Source: Halorussus limi
Lineage (GTDB): Archaea > Halobacteriota > Halobacteria > Halobacteriales > Haladaptataceae
Assembly (NCBI RefSeq): GCF_023238205.1
Contig: NZ_CP096662.1
Span: 62,001-126,000 of the forward strand
Length of the DNA: 64,000 nt
Direction of reading: 5' to 3'
Below are positions 7,712 through 16,050 of this stretch, one piece after another. The notes beneath the pieces are model-generated. The model worked only from the letters and a program-made list of their open reading frames with translations, was not told the origin of the DNA and did no database searches. Both the position numbers and the translations under genes were made by a program. Numbering within the stretch: the first letter of the stretch is position 1; every line of letters starts with the position of its first letter.

Positions 7712-8143
7712 TCACTGAGAGTCGGTCACCTCTCGAATTTTAAGGAGAGCCTCATCTATAGAGAAATCTCCGGGCAGGTTCGCCTGTTCCCGATGCCAAT
7801 CACTGGGCATTTCCTCTGGCGGATTGAAATTCACACGTTGCGTCTTTCCCATTTCGTGAGCAGGGACGTATATTGCCGTACCCTCTTCGTGGATGGCACC
7901 AGCGAATATATCAACGGTACCATCGGGGTACCGCTCTGGAGAGATTTCCAACTCGTAACGGTATTTATCATAATCGCTCGCCGTCTTTACCTGAACTCGT
8001 AACAGCCCCCACTCAACGTCGGTTATCAGGTCGTACTTCTGCTCATGACCATGGGGATAAGCTACGCCATACCCATTTCGAAGAATGTCTGCGGCGACTA
8101 AGGCTTCTGATGCATCACCCCGCCAACCTCGTTCCAAATCCAT
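7712..8143 (-). CDS. Small PD-(D/E)XK nuclease-fold protein
   Basis: This 143-residue protein fits a PD-(D/E)XK endonuclease of the intron-associated type (PDDEXK_5). It has E13 in the first helix, then K-Y-D-L-I with D38, then L-R-V-Q-V-K-T with K53. Holliday-junction resolvases and homing-type nucleases share this fold. It converges on the cassette A gene with the 41-nt element between them. The same layout with another nuclease-like gene occurs at 61334-61921. Confidence 0.7.
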   Translation of the reverse strand: MDLERGWRGDASEALVAADILRNGYGVAYPHGHEQKYDLITDVEWGLLRVQVKTASDYDKYRYELEISPERYPDGTVDIFAGAIHEEGTAIYVPAHEMGKTQRVNFNPPEEMPSDWHREQANLPGDFSIDEALLKIREVTDSQ

Positions 8144-8298
8144 ACTAACCTACTGGCAGTACTACTACAGAAAAGTACGTCTAATTAGTCCCCACTTCGA
8201 GGAGTGTCCAACTCTATCGAGATGAGGGACACCGCAGTAACTCAAGTACTGTCGTCTGAGCCACAATCCAGCTGAATCCATATTCGTACTCGATAGCG

Positions 8299-8325
8299 TT
8301 TATTGACCCCTCGATAGGTGAGGGG
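8299..8325 (+). promoter_or_regulatory. TATA-like box plus GC palindrome upstream of TFB
   Basis: TTTATT at 8299-8304 is followed by CCCCTC (8307-8312), loop GATAGGT (8313-8319) and GAGGGG (8320-8325). This is a clear member of the shared promoter-palindrome family, placed between TATA box and expected transcription start. Confidence 0.6.
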
Positions 8326-8364
8326 CGCGCCGAACTGGCGAGTTCCCTGAACACGGTGAGAACG

Positions 8365-9324
8365 ATGGCAACCAGAGACATCTACGAAAGCGGATTCGAC
8401 GAAGACGTCCGAACGGAATCAAGTGCGAACCAGTGTCCCGAGTGCGACGGCCGGGTCACCACGAACGCGGTCGAAACAGTCTGCGAGGACTGTGGGCTGG
8501 TCATCAACGAGCAGCGTATCGATCACGGGCCGGAGTGGCGGGCGTACGACGACGAGGAGTGCGAACGAACCGGCGCCCCACTTACTGCGGCTCGCCACGA
8601 TCGCGGCCTGTCGACGGAAATCGGTTACGGCACCGACGCGAACGGGAACGAACTCTCCGGACAGAAGCGACGGCGACTCGCCCGGATGCGCCGTGAGCAG
8701 ACCCGAGGTCGCTGGCGATCGAAAGCGGAACGGAATCTCGCACACGGCTTGGGCGAGGTGCGCCGCTTAGCAAGTGCCCTCGGCCTCTCCGATTCGGTTC
8801 ATGACCAGGCGTGTCAGCTCTTCCGGAGCGCCCAGAACGAGGATCTGCTTCGTGGCAGGTCCATCGAGGCCATCGCCGCGGCCAGCGTGTACGGAGCCTG
8901 CCGGTGCAACGGCCTCTCGCGGTTGGTAGGCGAGGTCAGTGAGATGGCCCGCGTCGCGGAGTCGCGAGTCACGAATGCGTACAAGGTGCTGAACGAAGAG
9001 TTGGGGCTCCCTGCCGAGCCCGTCTCCCCCAGTATGTTCGTGCCGCGACTCGCCTCGGACCTCGAGTGTCCGGACAAGATCCGTCAACGGGCCCGAACGC
9101 TCGCGGAGCAGGCCGAGGAGCACGGCGTCACAACGGGTGTCCATCCGGCTGGGTTCGCAGCGGCTTGTCTCTACAAGGCCGGTCGCGAAGAAGGCCGATG
9201 GCTGACGCAAAGTGACGTCGCCGAGTCCGGGAACGTCACGCCAACAACTGTCCGGACGCATCACCAGACACTAGAGGAACAAGTAGCCCGACAACGCCCC
9301 TGTACAAATACGGCCGTTAGATAA
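8365..9324 (+). CDS. tfb: Transcription initiation factor B (TFB)
   Basis: The 319-residue protein has the N-terminal zinc ribbon (C-P-E-C ... C-E-D-C-G-L-V-I), a B-finger linker (G-P-E-W-R-A-Y-D), and two cyclin-like repeats covering the rest. It recruits RNA polymerase to TBP-bound promoters. Haloarchaea carry several TFBs that direct different gene sets. ATG 8365 (M-A-T-R-D-I-Y-E) is the usual TFB start; an ATG 9 nt earlier is possible. Its own promoter carries the shared palindrome, so it may belong to that regulon. Confidence 0.93.
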   Translation: MATRDIYESGFDEDVRTESSANQCPECDGRVTTNAVETVCEDCGLVINEQRIDHGPEWRAYDDEECERTGAPLTAARHDRGLSTEIGYGTDANGNELSGQKRRRLARMRREQTRGRWRSKAERNLAHGLGEVRRLASALGLSDSVHDQACQLFRSAQNEDLLRGRSIEAIAAASVYGACRCNGLSRLVGEVSEMARVAESRVTNAYKVLNEELGLPAEPVSPSMFVPRLASDLECPDKIRQRARTLAEQAEEHGVTTGVHPAGFAAACLYKAGREEGRWLTQSDVAESGNVTPTTVRTHHQTLEEQVARQRPCTNTAVR

Positions 9325-9368
9325 TTTTCTCAGGAAACTATTTGTTTCTCGACCGTGTAGACCCCAGT

Positions 9369-9881
9369 ATGACCGAGACGTGGGACGACGTCAACGAGCA
9401 AGTCAAAGCGGAGTGGAAAGACGATACCACGCCGTTCGAGCGGGTGTACGAAATCGTCGAACAGACCCACGATGGGCAATCGGCCGCCGAGATCGCCGAT
9501 CGAGCGCTCGTGAGCGAGCCGACGGCGCGTCGCCACTGCAAGACGCTCGTGAACACCGGGTTCGCCGAGACGGAACAGGACGGCCAAACAACGCTGTATA
9601 AGCGCAATAGCGACCGGGTTTTGATGTCCCGGATCCGTGAGCTGCGTGAGGAAGTCAATCGGCCAGAGTTGCTCGACAGCATCCAGGAGATGAAGGCTGA
9701 GATCCGGCGCTACGAGGATCGTTACGATGTGGTCTCACCCGAGGAACTCGCCCAGCAACTCGACGCCGACGAGACAGCGGGCTGGGACGATCTCACCGCG
9801 TGGCGAACGACGCGGCAGAATCTCGCCGTTGCCCAAGCAGCACTCGCCTACGACGAGGCCAGCCACCAGCTCGCTGTATGA
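9369..9881 (+). CDS. DUF7342-like winged-helix regulator or antitoxin
   Basis: This 170-residue protein has a winged helix in residues 20-80 (S-A-A-E-I-A-D-R-A-L-V-S-E-P-T-A-R-R-H) and a C-terminal helical region with E-I-R-R-Y-E-D-R-Y. It is homologous to the partial gene at 2 and to 10341-10892. Its stop overlaps the next start as ATGA, so it is coupled to the TumE-like gene. HTH plus TumE-like protein is the layout of TumA/TumE-type antitoxin-toxin pairs. Confidence 0.75.
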   Translation: MTETWDDVNEQVKAEWKDDTTPFERVYEIVEQTHDGQSAAEIADRALVSEPTARRHCKTLVNTGFAETEQDGQTTLYKRNSDRVLMSRIRELREEVNRPELLDSIQEMKAEIRRYEDRYDVVSPEELAQQLDADETAGWDDLTAWRTTRQNLAVAQAALAYDEASHQLAV

Positions 9882-10333
9882 GCGACGACGACGACCGCGC
9901 CGGCGAGTTCGGACCAATCTATCTTCCGGCACTCCAGCGGATTCGTGACCTCTGGCTCGAACTCGAACCGCTTGTAGACGAAACAGCGTACGACGACGTC
10001 GTCGCCCCCACGGAACTGCAGATCAGTCTCAGCGACGGGCTTGGCAACGCCGAGAACGCTCGACTCGATATCCAATGGAGCGAATGGGGGATGTACTCGT
10101 TCCATTACGTCGATAGCGACGACGTCAATTGGCGCTTCGATCGCCACCCAAATACACACTCTCCCGAAATCCATTTCCACCGGCCGCCTGAAGCCGCAAC
10201 AACGGACGCCGAATCGTCCTGTATCGACGTGACCGAGGTGTCACTCGTGACGCGTGCAGTTCATGCGATGTGGCGGGCAGCGTACGAGGATAACGACATA
10301 GAGCAGCTGAATAGCGCCTCAAACCCGCCGTGA
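9878..10333 (+). CDS. TumE-like small protein, possible toxin
   Basis: This 151-residue protein has the motif W-R-F-D-R-H-P-N-T-H ... H-F-H-R-P-P near residues 85-105, matching 367-801. It starts within the stop of the upstream HTH gene (ATGA). The conserved pairing at two loci supports a functional two-gene unit. Toxicity is inferred from the TumE resemblance and has not been shown. Confidence 0.65.
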   Translation: MSDDDDRAGEFGPIYLPALQRIRDLWLELEPLVDETAYDDVVAPTELQISLSDGLGNAENARLDIQWSEWGMYSFHYVDSDDVNWRFDRHPNTHSPEIHFHRPPEAATTDAESSCIDVTEVSLVTRAVHAMWRAAYEDNDIEQLNSASNPP

Positions 10334-10340
10334 GACGGGA

Positions 10341-10892
10341 TTAGCGGATGGCGCGGTCAGCCACGTCCATCATCTGCTCACGAGCGGCTTCGACATCCGA
10401 GTAGAGCGCCAACGCGTGCTTGATGAGGCGACGGTCTTCCAGATTCTCCTCCCACCGCGTGATCACCTCACGGCGCTCGTGGAGCTCCGCACTTGCAAGG
10501 TCACCGTCGGCGAGCGACTGTTCGATCTCTTCCCACGTCTCGACGTCGTAGGTCGCCTGCCACTCCTCGATCTCCTCGGTAATCGCGGCCAATTCGTTGC
10601 GGAGCTCCTCGCGGGTGTTTTCGTCGATGAGCGTGCGGATTTCCTCGAAGAGCAGTCGCGTGTAGTCCGGCTGATAGCGCGTGGTCTCGCTGGCCTCGAC
10701 GCGGCGCAGCTGGCCCTGGTCGACGACATCCTGGAGTTCATCGTTGGTCGTACTCCAAGCGGCGTCGGCCTGCTCGCTGATCCAGTTGACCGACCACGGT
10801 TCGCGGAGCGTCTCGACGACCGCTCGAATACGGTCGCGAGCGCTCATCGACTCAGTCCACGACTGGACGCCATTCCGTGGGGATTCCGACAT
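10341..10892 (-). CDS. Solo DUF7342-like winged-helix protein
   Basis: This 183-residue paralogue of 9369-9881 has the HTH in residues 20-75 and a coiled C-terminal part (E-E-W-Q-A-T-Y-D). It converges on the TumE-like gene 7 nt away but has no obvious partner of its own. ATG 10892 gives a family-like N-terminus; the longer frame to 10946 runs into promoter sequence. A palindrome with a central TATAAT about 60 nt upstream may be its operator. Confidence 0.7.
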   Translation of the reverse strand: MSESPRNGVQSWTESMSARDRIRAVVETLREPWSVNWISEQADAAWSTTNDELQDVVDQGQLRRVEASETTRYQPDYTRLLFEEIRTLIDENTREELRNELAAITEEIEEWQATYDVETWEEIEQSLADGDLASAELHERREVITRWEENLEDRRLIKHALALYSDVEAAREQMMDVADRAIR

Positions 10893-10944
10893 GCTTAGCA
10901 CCTCTTGCAACAGGGTCGTGCCGTATTCGCGTATATGTTTGTAC

Positions 10945-10964
10945 ACTCTTGTATAATCAAGAGT
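10945..10964. promoter_or_regulatory. Palindrome around TATAAT in a divergent promoter region
   Basis: ACTCTTG (10945-10951), TATAAT (10952-10957) and CAAGAGT (10958-10964) form a perfect 7-bp dyad. It lies between the divergent genes at 10892 (minus) and 11016 (plus), about 50 nt from each start, and could be bound by the DUF7342-like protein. Confidence 0.5.
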
Positions 10965-11015
10965 ATGTTACGAGCATAGTCGTCCGGACATTGAAATGCG
11001 AGACCGACAGAAGCT

Positions 11016-11909
11016 ATGAGCCAACCGATGCACTACAAATATTCTGACTTTGAGGAACTGCGGCCGACTGGCGAGGCGTCCCACATTCCGGACGAGAAGG
11101 TCAACGGCGGGTGTGAAGGTGACCCCCGACGGCAACGCGTCGCGACGGGCTCTGGTGGTTACCCTGATGCGCCGACGGTAACCGACGGCGAGTGCCGGTC
11201 CTGTGGGGCGTCAGTCCCAGACGACCAGACGAAATGCCGGTTCTGTCTCGCCAACCATCTCGGTGGTGACCCGACTGGCACGGACGAGTCAGCGTCGACG
11301 ACGGTCCTCGGCATCGTCCACCTGGTCGTCGAGTCGACCACGTTCTACGGCGCCGTCGCGAAGGGCGGCGCGGCGGCGAACCTCCTCTCCGCCAAAGAGG
11401 CGGAGCCGGCCGTCGACGACTACACGCTCATCTACGACCTTGACGAGGCGCCGGCGCGCCAGCTGGCCGAACAATGGCCCTCACTTCCCGACGCGGTACA
11501 GGTGTCGTCAGAGGAGGGAGAGCGGCTTCTCAGTGCCGCCCGTGACCGGACTGGGTGGCACGGGCAGGGAGCATCGGAGCGTCAGGAGCAGGCCCGGACA
11601 CGGCTCTACGACCAGCGTGGGGACGGCATCCGCGACGCGGTCCTCGACGACACCGACGACGCGGCGTGGCTGGTTCCAGCGATAGCGCTGACCGAATCCG
11701 CCGGCGAAGCTGGGGCTGATCGGCAGGAGTCGTCGGTACCGACAACGCAGGAACTCGACTGTCAAAACTGTGGACAGGCGACCGACCATCGGTTCAAGAC
11801 CCACGAGTCGGTCCCGGATGAAGCGTGGACGGGGCAACCGATCTGGGAGTGTCGGGTGTGTGGCTCGGCTCGCTATGGACCCAGTACATCGACGCACTGC
11901 CCGTCTTAA
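11016..11909 (+). CDS. Zinc-finger protein, conserved in haloarchaeal plasmids
   Basis: The 297-residue protein has C-R-S-C ... C-R-F-C at about 60-77 and C-Q-N-C ... C-R-V-C near 247-280, so at least two zinc-binding sites flank an acidic middle domain. Related haloarchaeal proteins have been called biosurfactant protein 1; I recall that label and do not trust it as function. The stop overlaps an inverted repeat of the TTAACCAACA family. A later start at 11028 is possible. Confidence 0.65.
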   Translation: MSQPMHYKYSDFEELRPTGEASHIPDEKVNGGCEGDPRRQRVATGSGGYPDAPTVTDGECRSCGASVPDDQTKCRFCLANHLGGDPTGTDESASTTVLGIVHLVVESTTFYGAVAKGGAAANLLSAKEAEPAVDDYTLIYDLDEAPARQLAEQWPSLPDAVQVSSEEGERLLSAARDRTGWHGQGASERQEQARTRLYDQRGDGIRDAVLDDTDDAAWLVPAIALTESAGEAGADRQESSVPTTQELDCQNCGQATDHRFKTHESVPDEAWTGQPIWECRVCGSARYGPSTSTHCPS

Positions 11910-11946
11910 CCAACAAAATGGCTAGAGTATTCTCAGTGTTGGTTAA
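11906..11946. repeat. Inverted repeat TTAACCAACA-N21-TGTTGGTTAA, copy 1
   Basis: Left arm 11906-11915, right arm 11937-11946, spacer 21 bp. Arms are exact. It lies over the stop codon of the upstream gene and 75 nt before the small gene at 12021. Confidence 0.8.
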
Positions 11947-12020
11947 TAGACACACTCAGTCCCACAGCTACCCGCAGCCAGAGATGTTTCTCTGCGCCGT
12001 GAATCGGCGAGGCGCTTCAG

Positions 12021-12209
12021 ATGGACCCACGCAACACACCCGGATATCGACTGCACCGCTCACTCACCAATCTCAACCGCATCGAGACTACCGGACTCGA
12101 CGACGCAGATCAAGAGCGAATCGAGGCAGCGAGGACACTCCTCCAGAACGTGAGTCTGCTCTCTCACCTGCAACACAGCGGGAACGCCGATACACAGGTC
12201 GAGTCCTGA
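12021..12209 (+). CDS. Small helical protein
   Basis: This 62-residue helical protein (L-H-R-S-L-T-N-L-N-R-I-E) is of unknown family. It looks like the many small accessory proteins of this replicon and lies downstream of an inverted-repeat site, which may control it. Coding status rests on length and haloarchaeal amino-acid composition only. Confidence 0.45.
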   Translation: MDPRNTPGYRLHRSLTNLNRIETTGLDDADQERIEAARTLLQNVSLLSHLQHSGNADTQVES

Positions 12210-12251
12210 ATGGCGTTACAACGCGGAGTTCCGATGTTTCGCTCCTGAGCT

Positions 12252-12280
12252 GTTTATTGCCCCCCAAAAGGGGTGCGGGG
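12252..12280 (+). promoter_or_regulatory. TATA-like box plus GC palindrome
   Basis: TTTATT at 12253-12258 is followed by CCCC and GGGG arms with an AAAAGGGGTGC-like core up to 12280. It precedes the ATG at 12303, which is the start of a gene now broken by a TnpB element. Confidence 0.55.
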
Positions 12281-12302
12281 TAGAGATACCCGAGGACAAC
12301 AG

Positions 12303-12344
12303 ATGACCCACCTCACTGAACAATTCCATATTTCCGAAGAGTAA
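12303..12344 (+). pseudogene. 5' fragment of a gene split by a TnpB element
   Basis: A 13-codon frame (M-T-H-L-T-E-Q-F-H-I-S-E-E) ends in TAA just where the TnpB element begins. It has a motif-family promoter upstream. The likely other half is the stop-ended frame at 13707-13781. The joined gene is an inference; the family is not recognised. Confidence 0.45.
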
Positions 12345-13670
12345 CAACAAAGGTGAATCACTGATGAACGACGCTCCACGACGCACGGTACGAATTAAAC
12401 TCGACGTACCCGGAGAACGTCGTGGCGACTTACATCAGACCAAGACTCAATTCCTCCACTGCGCTAACCGAATGAGCGAATGGGCGTGGCGGTACGACGA
12501 TTACTGTATCACCAGCAAGAGCAGGGCCGAAGAGCCTCTGTACGACGAGTTGCGGGAGGAAACCGACCTCACCGCAAATCTCGTTCAGAAAGGTATTCGT
12601 CGCGCTATCGAAGCCGTCACGGGCGGCGTCGAGAAATTGAAGCAGGGCGAGAAGACCAGCCAACCCAAATTCGACTCTTGGAGCATCGTGTACGATAAAC
12701 GCTCCGCGACGTTCAACGACGACCATGCCACGCTCTCCACCCCAAACGGCAGAGTCTCTGCCGAATACGTTCTCCCACCTGAAAATGAGCGAGAGGACAC
12801 GCCATTCGGACGCTACTACGAGAGTGACAACTGGAATGTGTCAAGGGCCACGCTCCAATACGACGAAAACGAGGATACGTTCTACCTGCACGTCACGCTG
12901 AAAAATCCCGACTATGGGAGTGACGGAGCGGAACGCCAAGAAAGCGAGTCACGTGATGATGCCCCCGAGAACGGAGTGGTTCTCGGCGTGGACCTAAACG
13001 TGACTGGCGCGTTCGCCGTCACCTCCACAGCCGAGTCCATCGGCAGTGCAGACTTCCTCACCCACAAACGCGACCAGTACGATCAACGCCGTGCCTGCCT
13101 ACAACAGACGGGTACTCGGTCGGCCGTTCTCACGATTCAGTCCATTGGTAGTCAGTTCAGCGAGTGGTCATTGGACTGGCTCCACAACCGTGCCAACGAC
13201 CTCATCGAAGAAGCCGGTGATGCGGATGTAGACGGGATTATTTTCGAGGATCTTACCCACATCCGCGAGAGCATTGCGAACGGCAGCAAGTTCCAGCAAT
13301 GGGCCTACGCGAAGTTCGTGGAACTCGTTGAGTACAAGGTTGAGTCCACTGAGTTGTTCGTAGACTTCGTGAACCCAGCGTACACGAGTCAACGTTGCTC
13401 ACATTGTGGATGTACCCACAAGGATAATCGCGACGACAAGCAGTTTGAGTGCCAGTCATGTAGGTATGAAGTGAACGCTGATTACAACGCGGCGAAGAAC
13501 ATTGCAAACCGATACTGCGGGTATATCCATTGCGGGCAAAAGTCTCGCGGTGGATGGGCCACCAGTCAACTGGCCCTCAAGTCAGGGACGCTGAACGTGA
13601 ACGGTGAGTACACGCCTTCCGCCTTGCGCGGATAGAGCGGGAGTCCACTGACAAGTCTCAGGGCTTGACC
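12345..13670 (+). mobile_element. Solo TnpB element of the IS200/IS605 superfamily
   Basis: The element holds only tnpB, with no tnpA. The right end near 13650-13670 has a short hairpin (CTCAGGGCTTGACCCAGAG), as expected for the transposon end and guide-RNA region. Boundaries are estimated from the flanking gene fragments. Confidence 0.6.
12364..13635 (+). CDS. tnpB: TnpB RNA-guided nuclease (IS200/IS605)
   Basis: This 423-residue TnpB has RuvC-like motifs: V-L-G-V-D-L-N-V (first Asp), I-I-F-E-D-L-T-H-I-R-E (Glu), and a zinc ribbon C-S-H-C ... C-Q-S-C followed by N-A-D-Y-N-A-A-K-N-I-A (third Asp). TnpB cuts DNA guided by an RNA from the element's right end. It is about full length and looks intact. 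It is closely related to 25933-27249. Confidence 0.9.
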   Translation: MNDAPRRTVRIKLDVPGERRGDLHQTKTQFLHCANRMSEWAWRYDDYCITSKSRAEEPLYDELREETDLTANLVQKGIRRAIEAVTGGVEKLKQGEKTSQPKFDSWSIVYDKRSATFNDDHATLSTPNGRVSAEYVLPPENEREDTPFGRYYESDNWNVSRATLQYDENEDTFYLHVTLKNPDYGSDGAERQESESRDDAPENGVVLGVDLNVTGAFAVTSTAESIGSADFLTHKRDQYDQRRACLQQTGTRSAVLTIQSIGSQFSEWSLDWLHNRANDLIEEAGDADVDGIIFEDLTHIRESIANGSKFQQWAYAKFVELVEYKVESTELFVDFVNPAYTSQRCSHCGCTHKDNRDDKQFECQSCRYEVNADYNAAKNIANRYCGYIHCGQKSRGGWATSQLALKSGTLNVNGEYTPSALRG

Positions 13671-13706
13671 CAGAGTCGGTTGACCAAGTGCCGCTTTCCC
13701 ATACTG

Positions 13707-13781
13707 ACAAAACAGTACGTCGTTCGCCACGGCGAAGTCCTCCACGCGGACCTCAGTTCCCCCGACCCAATTGACGAGTAG
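13707..13781 (+). pseudogene. 3' fragment of a gene split by a TnpB element
   Basis: A 24-codon frame (T-K-Q-Y-V-V-R-H-G-E-V-L-H-A-D-L-S) ends in TAG and reads like a natural protein tail with no start of its own. It begins just after the TnpB right end and probably continues the fragment at 12303-12344. Confidence 0.45.
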
Positions 13782-14005
13782 CAGTAGTTGCCGATACGGT
13801 TTCTTTATCCATAATGAGAGCTGAAACAGTCGGTCAGTACAGATTGTGTATTGACCGCCAGAGGATTTGACAATCTACGCAGAGCTTCAGAGAGTCGTAC
13901 TGAATGCACAGCGCACATCGGTCAGCTCCATGGTCATGGGTGGCCCATCCGATCATCACTCGATTTTCGGCGGGGATTATGTGACACGGCCCCCTCACAC
14001 GTGGT

Positions 14006-14468
14006 ATGAGCGACTTTGCACTGGACGAAGTTGACCGTGGGATTCTCTTTGCGCTACAACGCGACGCCAGGAACACCACCATCGACGAGATCCCATCGAA
14101 CGTCGAGGTGGCGGCTAGCACGGTGCGCAATCGCATCAGCAATTTGGAGGAAGCCGGTGTGATCAAAGGGTAATACCCGAAGATCAACTATAAACGCGCT
14201 AACTTCCCGCTGCACGTCCTCTTCGTCTGTACGGCACCGGCCGAGGAACGCGCCGAAATGACGACGAAAGCGCTCGACGCCCACGGCGTTGTAGATGTCA
14301 AAGAGATGCTCACGGGAGCTCGCAATCTCCACGTAGAGGTGGTGGCAATGGACACACGAGACCTCACCAAGATTTCCAATGAGCTCTCAACATTGGGATT
14401 CCAGGTCGAATCCTCGGAGATTATCACCAGCCATCAGGTTCGCCCATGGGGGGGAGTTCGAGTACTGA
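14006..14468 (+). pseudogene. Lrp/AsnC-family regulator, broken by stop codon and frameshift
   Basis: Translation matches the intact paralogue at 15376-15885 from the start (L-D-E-V-D-R-G-I-L) through the HTH and the ligand-binding domain. A TAA at 14171-14173 stands where the paralogue has Tyr (K-G-Y). Later, a run of seven G at 14448-14454 shifts the frame; with six G the gene would end R-P-W-G-E-F-E-Y-stop at 14468. Two lesions mean it is unlikely to act as a full regulator. Confidence 0.75.
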
Positions 14469-14653
14469 CCCTGGACGAACCCAACAGACAACTGACTCGA
14501 CAGCGTGTGGTATGCAAAAACCGCAGCTCAATCACGGTATTTTGCGGATTTCACCACCCACCAGTTATGTTACGAGTAATGTTTTTGTGTATTCCACAAC
14601 TCCATAGAACCAGAAGGAGAGGGCACCAGACTCACACCCATCCACTACATCCC

Positions 14654-15016
14654 ATGACAGACCACCTTACCTCACGTGTCGGAGAATCACGACAGCCGAG
14701 CAAAACAGAGCTCGACCGGGCCTTCGACATCCTCAGTCACCCATACCGCCGTCGCATCCTGACGACCCTCGTCGAGGCTAACCCGCGCGACGAAGACGAG
14801 CTCAGTCCCGAACACCTCCAAGCCGCCGACGAGGATCTGGAGATGTTCACCACGCAGTTGTTCCACGTCCATCTCCCGAAACTCGAAGCAGCCGAGTACA
14901 TTGAATGGGACCGCGAGACCGGGGCGATCACGCGTGGCCCGAACTTCGACGAGGTCGCTCCGCTCGTGAAGCTCATGCGGAACCATCCCGACGAACTTCC
15001 CGCTGACTGGCCCTGA
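14654..15016 (+). CDS. DUF7344-type winged-helix regulator
   Basis: This 120-residue protein has the DUF7344 pattern: F-D-I-L-S-H-P-Y-R-R-R-I-L, then H-V-H-L-P-K-L-E-A-A-E-Y-I-E-W-D and a basic tail R-G-P-N-F. These are small haloarchaeal winged-helix proteins. Upstream in the same frame is the decayed Lrp gene, but ATG 14654 gives a natural start. Related domains sit at 15073, 16051, 18192, 33113 and 35073. Confidence 0.75.
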   Translation: MTDHLTSRVGESRQPSKTELDRAFDILSHPYRRRILTTLVEANPRDEDELSPEHLQAADEDLEMFTTQLFHVHLPKLEAAEYIEWDRETGAITRGPNFDEVAPLVKLMRNHPDELPADWP

Positions 15017-15072
15017 TCACGTCGCCGTCCGATGGATCGGTTTACACCGTGGGGTAGAGTACCGTGTCATTG

Positions 15073-15318
15073 ATGCCGGAGGTAGCGACACGTCCCGGCA
15101 GTTCCGCCGACCCCAATGCTGTCAGGTCCGAGTTCCACCACAGCCACCTTCCGAAATTGGCGACGGCTGGCTGGATCGAATACGATTCCGAAACCAAGAC
15201 CGTCCGATACAAGTCTCGAACCGAAGCCATCCGATCAGCGCTCCAAAGGACGATGGACGAACGCGACCGGATTCGTGTGGCCTACGACGGACAGTTACCA
15301 AGACTTGGCTCACGATAG
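15073..15318 (+). pseudogene. C-terminal half of a DUF7344 winged helix
   Basis: The frame contains only the second half of the domain (F-H-H-S-H-L-P-K-L-A-T-A-G-W-I-E-Y-D). The first helices (R-Y-R-R-R-I-L type) are missing and the upstream bases show no remnant. It is probably a truncated relic of a tandem copy of 14654-15016. Confidence 0.6.
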
Positions 15319-15375
15319 GTCGGGGCGAAGACGCCAGTTCACAGAAAATTTGTAGTGTCTGCACGTACTCCACCC

Positions 15376-15885
15376 ATGCCACGTGAACTCGACAACGTTG
15401 ATCGCGGTATTCTCTACATGCTCCAGTTGGACGCCCGAAACACCACGTCTCAGGAGATCTCTGACAAGACGGGCGTCTCAGCCAGCACCATCCGCAATCG
15501 CATAGAGCGTCTCGAAAACGATAACATCATCAAAGGGTACCGTCCAGAACTCGATTACGAGGCGGCCAATCTCTCGCTTCGCGTGCTGTTCGTCATCACC
15601 GCACCGCCGACAAAGCGAAGCGAGATCGTGGAACAACTGCTGGAAATTCATGGAGCCATTGATGTTACTGAGACGCTCACTGGAAAGCGAAATATCCAGG
15701 TCGAGGTCGTGGGACGAGATACGAGCGACATCGTCCGCATCACAGACGCGATCCACGAACTCGGCGTCTCAGTCGAAAGTTCGGAGATCATGAAACAGCG
15801 GAGAACACAACCGTTCAACCACTTCTATTTCTCGGAGGCGGCGGATGAGATGACCCGACAGGATCTGGATAGTGAAGACGAGTGA
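15376..15885 (+). CDS. Lrp/AsnC-family transcription regulator
   Basis: The 169-residue protein has an N-terminal AsnC HTH (L-D-N-V-D-R-G-I-L, then S-A-S-T-I-R-N-R-I-E-R-L) and a C-terminal RAM-like domain (V-L-F-V-I-T-A-P-P). It is an intact paralogue of the broken gene at 14006. Such proteins act as dimers or octamers that respond to small molecules. ATG 15376 matches the paralogue's start. Confidence 0.85.
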   Translation: MPRELDNVDRGILYMLQLDARNTTSQEISDKTGVSASTIRNRIERLENDNIIKGYRPELDYEAANLSLRVLFVITAPPTKRSEIVEQLLEIHGAIDVTETLTGKRNIQVEVVGRDTSDIVRITDAIHELGVSVESSEIMKQRRTQPFNHFYFSEAADEMTRQDLDSEDE

Positions 15886-16050
15886 CTACCAACGCCGGTT
15901 GCGGATATAGCAACTCAGACAAAATTTATTGCTAAATTGTTTCCCACTATCGCCCACAGGCACAATCTATTCCACTTATTTTGTGGTTTTGTCCGCATAT
16001 CAGAATATAGTCAAATAAGGTATAACTGGCAGAGGGGCCTTGGCGAAGGT

